Positions 18,231-26,141 of a stretch of DNA of 64,000 nucleotides are shown here, piece by piece. Numbering within the stretch: position 1 is the first letter of the stretch; each line of letters opens with the position of its first letter. A program made the translations under genes and the position numbers. Where the stretch lies: NCBI RefSeq assembly GCF_040892615.1, contig NZ_JBFRYC010000002.1, positions 310,001 through 374,000 of the forward strand, given 5' to 3'. Below the pieces are notes generated by a model. The model was not told the origin of the DNA, did not search any database, and worked only from the letters and a program-made list of their open reading frames with translations. This DNA comes from Thioclava arctica. Lineage in GTDB: Bacteria > Pseudomonadota > Alphaproteobacteria > Rhodobacterales > Rhodobacteraceae.

Positions 18231-18538
18231 TCCAAAACCCTACCCTTATCGTGTACTTGCGAAAGACTTTGCGCGATGAAAACGCAAGTTTCGAGTCCTT
18301 ATTTCTAGCGACATCGAGATCGCGATCATGGGGTTGCGTCACAGGAATGCGCAATATCGGGTAGGGCCGCGACATCGCGCGCCAGCCTGATAATCAGACG
18401 ATAACATTTCCGCAAACGGCGCCGCGCATGTCCCCCAACTGCCGTTACGTTTCGCAACCCCGCCCCGCAAAGTCGTTTTCGCAATAGCCGCCTCGGTGCT
18501 ATGAAGACCCAAGCCCCCAGCCAGATCATGAGGCACAG
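18231..18538. other. Divergent intergenic region, adaptor gene / crotonase
   Basis: These 308 bases hold the divergent promoters of the RND operon and the crotonase gene. A 7-base inverted repeat, ACTTGCG at 18255-18261 with CGCAAGT at 18283-18289, lies just upstream of the adaptor gene and could be an operator. GATCGCGATC is a 10-base palindrome further along. No regulator gene lies beside it and no coding sequence was found. Confidence 0.35.
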
Positions 18539-19378
18539 ATGACCGACATGCCCTCCTCGCAGTATTTCGTTGTTACGATCACAGATGGCGTTGCACATCT
18601 TGAGATGAACAACCCCGACAAGGCCAATAGCATGACGCCCGATTTCTGGGCGGATCTGCCGCGCATTGCGGCCGCGCTTGATGCCGATCCGGCGGTGCGC
18701 TGTGTCGTGTTGTCCGGACGCGGACGGCATTTCACCTCGGGGATGGATCTGGCGGTGTTCAACGGCATCACCGCCTTGATGCAATCCGAGCCGGGACGCG
18801 GGGCCTATGCGCTGCGCGATCTGGTGACAAAGTTTCAAGCCGCGCTCAGCAGTCTTGAAACGCTGCGCGTGCCCGTCATCGCCGCGACTCATGGCGTTTG
18901 CCTTGGCGGTGGGATCGACCTGATCACAGCCTGTGACATTCGCATCGCCAGCGCCGAGACCGCCTTTGGGATCGAAGAGATCCATATCGGCATGACGGCG
19001 GATGTCGGCACGCTGCAACGCCTGCCCAAGCTGATCGCGCCCGGTATCGTGCGCGAACTGGCCTATACGGGACGGCGTTTCAGCGCGGATGAGGCCAAGG
19101 GCTGGGGGCTTGTGAACGCAATCCATCCCGACCGCGACGCCACCATCGCCGCCGCCCTTGCGATGGCCCATGAGATCGCGGCGAAATCGCCGCTGGCGAT
19201 TGCGGGCACCAAGCAGGCGCTGACCTATGCGCGCGATCACTCGGTGGCCGATGGGCTGGATCAGATCGCGACGTGGAATGGCGGCATGCTGCGCCCTGAA
19301 GATTTGATGAAAGCGCTGCAAGCCAAGATGACGAAGCAAACCGCGCTGTTTGCCGATCTGCTCAACGACGCGGGCTGA
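18539..19378 (+). CDS. Crotonase-family protein, dienoyl-CoA-isomerase-like
   Basis: This is a 279-residue enoyl-CoA hydratase/isomerase fold enzyme. The oxyanion-hole regions are GRHFTSGMDLAVF and THGVCLGGGIDLITACDIR. The stretch FGIEEIHIGMTADVGTLQRLPK (about 140-161; 22 residues named in two parts: FGIEEIHIGM and TADVGTLQRLPK) matches the catalytic Glu and Asp of delta3,5-delta2,4-dienoyl-CoA isomerases (ECH1), and the Asp of GGIDL fits the third acidic residue. It would therefore act in degradation of unsaturated fatty acids with odd-position double bonds. ATG 18539 has only a weak ribosome site (GAGGCAC). It converges on the flavoprotein gene. Confidence 0.8.
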   Translation: MTDMPSSQYFVVTITDGVAHLEMNNPDKANSMTPDFWADLPRIAAALDADPAVRCVVLSGRGRHFTSGMDLAVFNGITALMQSEPGRGAYALRDLVTKFQAALSSLETLRVPVIAATHGVCLGGGIDLITACDIRIASAETAFGIEEIHIGMTADVGTLQRLPKLIAPGIVRELAYTGRRFSADEAKGWGLVNAIHPDRDATIAAALAMAHEIAAKSPLAIAGTKQALTYARDHSVADGLDQIATWNGGMLRPEDLMKALQAKMTKQTALFADLLNDAG

Positions 19379-19397
19379 GCTACGAATGCCAAGGGAT

Positions 19398-19426
19398 CGC
19401 GCCGCGGTTGTCGGACCTGCGGCGCG
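19398..19426. terminator. Hairpin between convergent genes
   Basis: The perfect 8-base arms CGCGCCGC (19398-19405) and GCGGCGCG (19419-19426) lie between the stops of the crotonase and the flavoprotein. There is no T-run, so if it acts as a terminator in both directions it would be of the GC-rich, U-poor kind. Confidence 0.45.
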
Positions 19427-19432
19427 CCCCGA

Positions 19433-21088
19433 TCAGGCGTTTCGCCCGGCTACGCGCCCCGAGAACAGGCAGCCGCCCAGGAACGTGCCCTCCAGCGCGT
19501 TATAGCCGTGATAGCCGCCCCCGCCAAAGCCCGCGACCTCCCCGGCGGCAAACAACCCGCCAATCGGCTCGCCGGCTTGATCCAGCACCTGCCCGCTCAG
19601 ATCGGTATGCAGCCCACCCAAAGACTTGCGCGTCAGCACATTCAGCCGCACCGCGATCAGCGGACCGCAACTTGGATCAAGGATCTTGTGCGGCTTGGCG
19701 GTGCGGATCAGGCGATCACCCAGATAGGCGCGCGCCCCGCGAATGGCGGTGATCTGGGCATCCTTGGAAAACCGATTGTCAATTTCGCGATCACGCGCTT
19801 CGATCTGATGCTGAATATGGGCCAGATCCAGCGGAATTTCGGGCACGAGTTGCGCCATGCCCGCAACCAGCTCGGGCAAGCTGTCGCGCACGATGAAATC
19901 CGCGCCATGGGACTTAAACGCCTCGATCGGCGCGGGCGCGCCCTTGCCCAGCCGCGACTTGAGCACCGCACCCCATTTTGCCGCCGTCAGATCGGGATTT
20001 TGCTCGGATCCTGACAGCGCGAATTCCTTCTCAATGATCTTCTGGGTCAGGATAAACCAGCTATGGCCATGCCCGGTGCGCAGAATCCGCTTGAGCGTGC
20101 TCAGCGTGTCAAAGCCCGGAAAGCAGGGCGCCCCCATCCGCTCTCCCAAGGCATCAAACCACATCGCGCTGGGGCCGGGCAAAATGCGGATACCGTGATT
20201 GGGCCAGATCGGGTCCCAGTTCGCAATCCCTTCGCAGTAATGCCACATCCGGTCGCCATTGATCACCGCAGCCCCCGCCGCTTGGGCAACCTGCTGCATG
20301 CGCCCATCGACATAATCGGGCACGCCCGCAACCATTTTCGCAGGCGCCGGACCAAGGCGCTCTTGCGGCCAACTCTGGCGCACCAAAGCGTGGTTTCCCC
20401 CGATCCCCCCAGAGGTGACTACGACCGATTCTGCCGCAAATTCAACCGCCCCGATCACATCGCGATTGCTGCTTTGGCCGCGCGGCGCATCATCGGCGGC
20501 CAGCATCTCGGCGCGCACCCCGGTGATCCGGCCCTGCGTGGTGATCAAGTCCGTTACGCGATGGCGAAACGCAAAGGTCAGCGCGCCCTCGGCCTGCGCT
20601 TGGCGCACGCGCCGCTCAAACGGGGCGACCACCCCGGTGCCCGTCCCCCAAGTCACGTGAAAGCGCGGCACCGAATTGCCATGCCCATCCGCCAGCGCGC
20701 CGCCCCGCTCGGCCCAGCCCACGACCGGGAACCAGCGCATCCCAAGACCATGCAGCCAAGCGCGCATCTCGCCGCTTGCGAAATCCAGATAGGCGTTCGC
20801 GAACCTCTTGGGATTGGCATCCTCGGGCCGGTCGAACTGCGCCGCGCCAAACCAGTCCTGCGCCGCCAGATCGCGCGAGTCGCGAATGCCTAAGCGGCGT
20901 TGCTCGGGCGTATCGACCATGAACAGCCCGCCCAGCGACCAGAACGCCTGCCCACCCAAAGATTGCACGCCCTCCTGATCCATCAGCAGAACCGAGCGCC
21001 CGCGCGCCACCGCCTCCACCGCCGCAACCAGCCCTGCCAGCCCCGCCCCCACAACAATCACGTCAAATGTCGATCCTTGGGCGGTCAT
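19433..21088 (-). CDS. FAD-binding dehydrogenase, 3-ketosteroid-dehydrogenase-like
   Basis: This 551-residue flavoprotein of the fumarate reductase/succinate dehydrogenase superfamily starts with a dinucleotide motif (DVIVVGAGLAGLVAAVEA) and ends with a second FAD segment (GGLFAAGEVAGFGGGGYHGYNALEGTFLGG, about residues 505-535). SLGGLHTDLSGQVLDQAG precedes it. The order and length fit the KstD-like 'FAD-binding dehydrogenase' family, whose bacterial substrates are mostly unknown. There is no signal peptide, so it is cytoplasmic. Steroid chemistry is not supported by neighbours; the adjacent crotonase only suggests lipid or CoA-linked metabolism. Confidence 0.8.
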   Translation of the reverse strand: MTAQGSTFDVIVVGAGLAGLVAAVEAVARGRSVLLMDQEGVQSLGGQAFWSLGGLFMVDTPEQRRLGIRDSRDLAAQDWFGAAQFDRPEDANPKRFANAYLDFASGEMRAWLHGLGMRWFPVVGWAERGGALADGHGNSVPRFHVTWGTGTGVVAPFERRVRQAQAEGALTFAFRHRVTDLITTQGRITGVRAEMLAADDAPRGQSSNRDVIGAVEFAAESVVVTSGGIGGNHALVRQSWPQERLGPAPAKMVAGVPDYVDGRMQQVAQAAGAAVINGDRMWHYCEGIANWDPIWPNHGIRILPGPSAMWFDALGERMGAPCFPGFDTLSTLKRILRTGHGHSWFILTQKIIEKEFALSGSEQNPDLTAAKWGAVLKSRLGKGAPAPIEAFKSHGADFIVRDSLPELVAGMAQLVPEIPLDLAHIQHQIEARDREIDNRFSKDAQITAIRGARAYLGDRLIRTAKPHKILDPSCGPLIAVRLNVLTRKSLGGLHTDLSGQVLDQAGEPIGGLFAAGEVAGFGGGGYHGYNALEGTFLGGCLFSGRVAGRNA

Positions 21089-21277
21089 CGGGCTCTCCTG
21101 GCGATGTCTGAGAGCGCGGTCCGAACCAAACCGCGCGATGCCCCCAGCCTATCGCGCCCTTAGGTTTGCACAACCCACGCCGGGCCGGGGCGTGCAAATT
21201 TGCACCCGAGAATCGAAAAGGAAACCCACAACAAAAGCGTCCCTGCATTCAATATATAATATCCACCTTCCAAAAGA

Positions 21278-21294
21278 GTTAATACATTATTAAC
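21278..21294. promoter_or_regulatory. Perfect 7-3-7 palindrome, candidate operator
   Basis: GTTAATA (21278-21284), CAT, TATTAAC (21288-21294) form a perfect inverted repeat. The similarity extends outward into CAAAAG on the left and CTTTTG on the right, with two extra bases on the left. It lies about 220 bases upstream of the luxR-type start, in the AT-rich island, where a dimeric regulator could bind. Confidence 0.45.
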
Positions 21295-21421
21295 TTTTGT
21301 TAGTGCGACGCCTCCGAGAATGCACAACGATATTCATCACAGCCAGTTGATGATTCTGGAAATCAAAAGGTTTAATAAATGGAATGGCTAACATCTAAAT
21401 AAGTACCCCAATCGGTTAATA

Positions 21422-21434
21422 GCAATTAAATTGC
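21422..21434. promoter_or_regulatory. Perfect 6-1-6 palindrome upstream of luxR-type gene
   Basis: GCAATT-A-AATTGC is a perfect palindrome ending 80 bases before the ATG of the LuxR-type regulator. The position fits an operator or autoregulatory site. Confidence 0.4.
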
Positions 21435-21514
21435 GTTAACCTCCTGAAATCGTGTCTCTATCCGGCCCCACACGGACGACGCCAAAAGTCCACGCCTTGA
21501 AAGGGATAAAACGA

Positions 21515-22345
21515 ATGAACAAGGAAGTCACCGAACGGTTTACACCGGTCAGCTATTGCCACGCAGTTTCAGAAACAAACCTGCGTCCTGCGGCTCTTAA
21601 TCCTCAATCGGAAGACCGAAGGAAGCCATTCTCTCAGCGCGTGACACCGCTGACAGATCGCGCCCCGGATTTCGACGTGTATGTCGTCATCGACAATCGC
21701 GCGCTGGAACGGGCGTGCTTTGTGCAATGCCTTCAGCAACGCTGCGAAGGCTCGACCATTGTCGATTACGAAACGCTGGCGGATTGGCGCGATGACATCG
21801 GCTCGACCGACGCCCGCCAGGTCATTCTCAGCAACCTCGGATCGCGCTCTTTGGCGGATGAAAAGGTGCGCGCCGATTTGCAGAAACTGATCGCCGAGGC
21901 CGGAGAGGTGCCCGTCGTCGTGCTTGGCGCTTGCGAGGATATCGAGGCCAGCATTTCGGCGCTGGAATGCGGCGCTGCGGGCTATATCTCGCCCTGTGTG
22001 CGCTTCGTGGATATCGTCGAGGCCACGCGCCTTGCCGTTGGGGGTGGTATCTTTTTGCCACGCGCCGCGCTGATGGCGCTACGCAAGACTGCGCCTGAGC
22101 CGGTCGAAGGCCGCGTAACGGTTCTGGATCATTTCACCGATCGCCAGCTTGCCGTGGCCGATGCGCTGCGCTGTGGTGCGGCCAACAAGATGATCGCCTA
22201 TCAGCTGCAACTGCGCGAAAGCACAGTGAAAGTTCATATCCGCAACATCTTCCAGAAGCTGAAAGCAACAAACCGCACCGAGGCGGCGTTCTTGCTCAAT
22301 CAGATGAACGGCTGGCCCGAAGCCGCCGACGGCGCCCCGAGATAA
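21515..22345 (+). CDS. LuxR-family regulator with degenerate receiver domain
   Basis: This 276-residue protein has a receiver-like domain at about 53-190 and a LuxR-type helix-turn-helix at 207-264 (FTDRQLAVADALRCGAANKM, then LRESTVKVHIRNIFQKL). The receiver lacks the acidic pair (VYVVIDNRALE), the phospho-acceptor Asp (QVILSNLGS), the conserved Thr (VVVLGACED) and the Lys (GYISPCV), so phosphorylation is unlikely. ATG at 21515 follows GGGATAAAACGA; a start 21 codons upstream is possible. It stands at the left edge of the polysaccharide locus and is the only regulator in it, so control of these genes is a fair inference. Confidence 0.85.
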   Translation: MNKEVTERFTPVSYCHAVSETNLRPAALNPQSEDRRKPFSQRVTPLTDRAPDFDVYVVIDNRALERACFVQCLQQRCEGSTIVDYETLADWRDDIGSTDARQVILSNLGSRSLADEKVRADLQKLIAEAGEVPVVVLGACEDIEASISALECGAAGYISPCVRFVDIVEATRLAVGGGIFLPRAALMALRKTAPEPVEGRVTVLDHFTDRQLAVADALRCGAANKMIAYQLQLRESTVKVHIRNIFQKLKATNRTEAAFLLNQMNGWPEAADGAPR

Positions 22346-22354
22346 CGGGGCGCC
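22331..22354. terminator. Bidirectional hairpin between luxR-type gene and flippase
   Basis: The perfect 9-base arms GGCGCCCCG (22331-22339) and CGGGGCGCC (22346-22354) enclose the TAA stop of the LuxR-type gene in a 6-base loop. The converging flippase gene stops at 22363. There is no strong T-run. Confidence 0.5.
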
Positions 22355-22362
22355 CCCGGGCG

Positions 22363-23826
22363 TCAAGGCTGGCGCACCCACCAGATCAGCGGGACTTTCG
22401 CGCGCAGAAAACTGCGCGCGGCCCCGAGTTCTTGCGACAAGGGGTGGCGCATCATCTGCAGGCCCGCAACCCAGCCAATCGCCGCCCCGATGATCGCCAG
22501 CACGGTGCTGAGCCCGCTCAGGGCGTTCCAGGATCCGACCGCCAGAACGATCACCGCCGGCAGGGCCACGGTCACAAGCGTGACGCCCCCGCTGCGCAGC
22601 AACACAAGGCCCAGCTCTGCCCAAGCGAAGGGCACTTTGCGGCGCACGAAAATCATCACGGTGATGACCTGAATCGGACCTGTCAGAAACAGGCTCAGCG
22701 CCATCACATGCAGCCCGAACCGCGACGCCCCCAGCATGATCAGGAAACACGGCGGCAGCGCGATCATCATCGCCACGGCCATATCGCGCACCCGGCCCAG
22801 CGTCACCAGAACCGGGTAGCACAGATAGACCGGGAAGAGGCAAAAGAAGGCCAGCGCCACGATCCGCACCAGCGGCACGACCTCCAGCCATTGCGGCCCC
22901 AGCAACAGGCGCACAATCGGATCGGCCAGAACAGCGATCATCGCCAAGGCAGGCCATTGCAGCCCCGAAATATAAGACAGTCCCATCAGGAATGGCGCCT
23001 TGAGCGTGCCATTATCGCGCGCATGACTGGCAAGTGCAGGCAACAGCACGGGCTGCACCGCGCTCAGGATCAGGCGATCTGGCAGTTGCGACAAAGAGAT
23101 CGCACGCGCAAACAACCCCACCGCCCCAAAGCCCAGCACACGGCCCAAAATCAAACGCGGGAAGGCATCAAACAACATGCCCAAAAGCGTGACGATGCTG
23201 GACCACGCGCCAAAGGGCACCACGAGCCGCCAATCGCGCAAAGTGGGCACAAAGATCCACCAGAGCGGACGGCAGATCACCGCGCCCACCGCCGTGACAC
23301 AGGCCGCCAGCACCGAGCCCCAAACAAGGCTGAACGGCCCGTAGCCCGCAAGCGCGAGCCCAATGGTCATGCTGGCATTGGCAAGCCCGGCCGCGACATT
23401 GATCGCCGCCACCGCTCCAAAGGCCATGTCGCGGCGCAGCAGCGCCAAAAGCGGCGTGCTGATCGGGGCGACCAAAAACGCCAGCGCCGCGATCCGGATC
23501 AGCCCGGCAAGCTTGGGATCTGCATAAAACTGCGCAAGGGTCTCGGCCCCAAACAACGCTAAACCACCCAGCACCAGCGACATGCAGGTGATGATCGTCA
23601 CCGCCGTGCGCACCAATCGCGGCGCCAGATCGGGCTCGCGGATCAGGAACGTGCCGATGCCAAAATCGCGAAACGCCTCGATCAGGATCACGATGGTGCT
23701 GGCAACCAGAAACAGCCCGACTTCTGCGGGGGTCAGGATGCGCGAGACAATCGCCATCGTGATGATGCTCATCAGCACGACCGAAACCTTGTCGGCGAGC
23801 GCAAAGGCAAAAGAGCGGCGAACCAT
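22363..23826 (-). CDS. Oligosaccharide flippase, Wzx-like
   Basis: This is a 487-residue integral membrane protein of the polysaccharide_synt / MATE-like family with about 12-14 hydrophobic segments. It starts MVRRSFAFALADKVSVVLMS, followed by SRILTPAEVGLFLVAS, the usual Wzx opening. It should flip undecaprenyl-linked repeat units across the inner membrane for polymerisation by the Wzy-like protein at 30448-31722. It is the last gene of a minus-strand run with the glycosyltransferase at 23847 (20 bases upstream). Confidence 0.88.
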   Translation of the reverse strand: MVRRSFAFALADKVSVVLMSIITMAIVSRILTPAEVGLFLVASTIVILIEAFRDFGIGTFLIREPDLAPRLVRTAVTIITCMSLVLGGLALFGAETLAQFYADPKLAGLIRIAALAFLVAPISTPLLALLRRDMAFGAVAAINVAAGLANASMTIGLALAGYGPFSLVWGSVLAACVTAVGAVICRPLWWIFVPTLRDWRLVVPFGAWSSIVTLLGMLFDAFPRLILGRVLGFGAVGLFARAISLSQLPDRLILSAVQPVLLPALASHARDNGTLKAPFLMGLSYISGLQWPALAMIAVLADPIVRLLLGPQWLEVVPLVRIVALAFFCLFPVYLCYPVLVTLGRVRDMAVAMMIALPPCFLIMLGASRFGLHVMALSLFLTGPIQVITVMIFVRRKVPFAWAELGLVLLRSGGVTLVTVALPAVIVLAVGSWNALSGLSTVLAIIGAAIGWVAGLQMMRHPLSQELGAARSFLRAKVPLIWWVRQP

Positions 23827-23846
23827 GGCTTGCGTCCTTTATGCGG

Positions 23847-25043
23847 TCAGGGCTTGACGTGTCGGTCGCGTGAGGCCACGCGAAAGCGCCGCTCGCGCAG
23901 ATAATAATACGAGGTGCGACAGGCATCGCGCAGGGTTTGCGTCAGCTGCGGGCGCGCCATAGCGGCTTCGTGGCAGACCTGCGCAAGCCCATCGCCGACC
24001 GCCTCGAGCCCATGATATTTCACAACGAAACTGCGGCCAAATTCACCCAGCGCATGGCGCGTTTCGCTAGACTGGCACAGGGTGTCCAGCGCCTCTTCCA
24101 TCTCTAGGTTTTCAGCGCCGCCATCCCCAATGCCAAACATGCCGCTTTGCAAAAACCCGTCGGTGCTTTTGGGCGTGAAAAGACGCGCAAACCCGCGCTC
24201 GCCGATCACCACAAGCGGCTTGGCAAAGGCCAGACCACGCAGTGCCGAACCGCCCATACCCAGCACGATATCGCTTGCGTCATAGGCCGGGCGCGGGTCG
24301 TTCATCGCGCCGATCAAAATCACCGCATCGCGGCCAAGCCGGGCGTTGACCACATCGGCCATGTGCTGCAATTCAGCGCGCGCTTCACCGTCGCCCACGA
24401 TCACCAGTTTCAACGGCAGCCGAGCCCCCAATTCGCCGACCACCTTGATCGCGCGCACCAGACCTTCGGATTTCATCACCTTCGCGAGGCGCGACACCGA
24501 GACCAGCGCGATCTCGTCTGCGCGCACGCCATGGCGCGCCCGAAACGCCGCCCCATCGCCAATGCCGGGCGCATTGGCGTCCACATCGACCGGGGGCAAC
24601 AGCAGATGCGTGTGTCGCCAGCCCGCGCGCACCGCGCGATCACGCTGCTCGACAAAGCCAAAAGTCGTGGGCACCTCGCGCGGCATCGCGCGTGTGAGGC
24701 TCATCATCATGTCGGAAATCACCAGCGGCACCCCCATCGGAAGATGTACACCGCTATAGGCCTCAAGCCCCTGCCACCAATCCCACGCATGGATCAGATC
24801 AGGCTGCTCGCGCTGCACCAGCGCACGCAACGCCTTGATTCGCGCTATTGAGGGATGCAAACGCACATCCGGCGCGGGCGAGTAGATCAGTTTATGCGCC
24901 GCAACCAAGTCCAATGCTGGACCTGGCGCGGCGTGGAAGACGATATCGAACCCGTGCCGATCGCGAAGATCGGCAGCAAGTTCGATCGCATTCACCTGCG
25001 TTCCTCCGAGTTCCAGCCGGTGGCCGAACACGATGAGTTTCAC
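23847..25043 (-). CDS. GT4-type glycosyltransferase
   Basis: This 398-residue GT-B glycosyltransferase begins VKLIVFGHRLELGGTQVNAI, the usual N-terminal glycine loop. The C-terminal half has SVSRLAKVMKSEGLVRAIK, LKLVIVGDGEARAEL and GMGGSALRGLAFAKPLVV, the nucleotide-sugar site. GTG at 25043 is chosen because it overlaps the upstream stop as GTGA with GGAG 7 nt before; the frame to 25223 lies inside the upstream gene. It probably adds one sugar to the lipid-linked repeat unit on the cytoplasmic face. Donor and acceptor cannot be read from the sequence. Confidence 0.85.
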   Translation of the reverse strand: MKLIVFGHRLELGGTQVNAIELAADLRDRHGFDIVFHAAPGPALDLVAAHKLIYSPAPDVRLHPSIARIKALRALVQREQPDLIHAWDWWQGLEAYSGVHLPMGVPLVISDMMMSLTRAMPREVPTTFGFVEQRDRAVRAGWRHTHLLLPPVDVDANAPGIGDGAAFRARHGVRADEIALVSVSRLAKVMKSEGLVRAIKVVGELGARLPLKLVIVGDGEARAELQHMADVVNARLGRDAVILIGAMNDPRPAYDASDIVLGMGGSALRGLAFAKPLVVIGERGFARLFTPKSTDGFLQSGMFGIGDGGAENLEMEEALDTLCQSSETRHALGEFGRSFVVKYHGLEAVGDGLAQVCHEAAMARPQLTQTLRDACRTSYYYLRERRFRVASRDRHVKP

Positions 25044-26095
25044 AGATGCGCTCCGTTTGACATCATGCCGCGGGCCAAGGCCTCGGTATGGGGTTCCACG
25101 GGACGGGTCCGACGCAGCAGCGGCGCTTTGCGTTGCGGAGCACTCGAAGGGGCGGAAAGCTCGCCTTCGAAATAGACGATCGTGCGCATCAGACCTTCGC
25201 GCAGCTCGATCGTGGGCGACCATCCCAGATACTCACGTGCGCGCGAGATATCGGGCTTGCGCTGGGTCGGGTCGTCTTGGGGCAACGGCCGGGTCGTCAG
25301 GATCGAACGCGAGCCGGTCAGCTCCAGGATGGTTTCAGCCAACTGTCGCATCGTGAACTCAACCGGATTGCCCAGATTGCACGGCATCGGCACGGTATCT
25401 GGCGCATTCATCAGCGCCATGATGCCGCGAATGAGATCATCGACATAGCAGAACGAGCGTGTCTGCATCCCGTCGCCATACAGCGTGATCGGTTCGCCTT
25501 TCAGCGCCTGCATAATGAAGTTCGACACCACGCGACCGTCATCGGGGCGCATCCGCGGCCCGTAGGTGTTAAAGATCCGCGCCATCCGGATATCGACGCC
25601 ATATTGGCGGTGATAATCAAAGAATAGCGTCTCGGCACAGCGCTTGCCCTCGTCATAACAGGCGCGCGGACCGATCGGATTGACGTTGCCGAAATAGCCC
25701 TCGACCTGCGGATGCATCGCCGGATCGCCGTAAACTTCGCTGGTGGAGGCCTGAAAGATCTTGGCATTGGCGCGCATCGCCAGATCCAGCATGTTGATCG
25801 CGCCATGCACATTGGTGCGCACGGTCTGCACCGGATCGATCTGGTAATGCACCGGCGAGGCAGGACAGGCGAGGTTGTAAATCTCGTCAATCTCGGCGCA
25901 GATCGGCACCGTTACGTCATGGCGGATCAGCTCAAAGCGGTAGTCATCCAGCAGATGCAGAATGTTGCTCCGGCTGCCGGTATGGAAATTGTCGAGGCAC
26001 AGCACATCATTGCCATCCTCCAGCAGGCGTTCACACAAGTAAGAGCCGAGAAACCCCGCACCCCCCGTTACGAGAATTGTCTTATCCGCGCACAT
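25040..26095 (-). CDS. UDP-glucuronate decarboxylase-like SDR (UDP-xylose synthase family)
   Basis: This is an extended SDR of 351 residues with TGGAGFLGSYLCERLL, FQASTSEVYGDP, the catalytic CYDEGKRCAE (YxxxK) and TRSFCYVDDLIRGI. The set STSEVYGDP, YDEGKR and SFCYVDDL is characteristic of UDP-glucuronate decarboxylases, which make UDP-xylose from UDP-GlcA. Xylose may therefore be a component of the polymer (inference). AGGAGACAGAAAT precedes ATG 26095. About 35 C-terminal residues beyond the usual end are Pro/Arg-rich. It is coupled to the downstream glycosyltransferase. Confidence 0.85.
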   Translation of the reverse strand: MCADKTILVTGGAGFLGSYLCERLLEDGNDVLCLDNFHTGSRSNILHLLDDYRFELIRHDVTVPICAEIDEIYNLACPASPVHYQIDPVQTVRTNVHGAINMLDLAMRANAKIFQASTSEVYGDPAMHPQVEGYFGNVNPIGPRACYDEGKRCAETLFFDYHRQYGVDIRMARIFNTYGPRMRPDDGRVVSNFIMQALKGEPITLYGDGMQTRSFCYVDDLIRGIMALMNAPDTVPMPCNLGNPVEFTMRQLAETILELTGSRSILTTRPLPQDDPTQRKPDISRAREYLGWSPTIELREGLMRTIVYFEGELSAPSSAPQRKAPLLRRTRPVEPHTEALARGMMSNGAHL

Positions 26096-26141
26096 ATTTC
26101 TGTCTCCTAATCATAAAACCAGCACGCCCAACCACGCGCAT

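Larger units (their letters stand above)
21089..21514. other. AT-rich regulatory region upstream of the luxR-type gene
   Basis: These 426 bases are visibly more AT-rich than their surroundings, most strongly from 21241 to 21440. They hold the promoters of the flavoprotein (left) and the LuxR-type regulator (right) and contain two perfect palindromes listed separately. No gene was found. Confidence 0.5.

Noticed and set aside
18255..18289. Dedicated regulator site for the RND pump
   Set aside because: The inverted repeat is short and no regulator gene lies next to the pump, so it is only noted in the intergenic entry.
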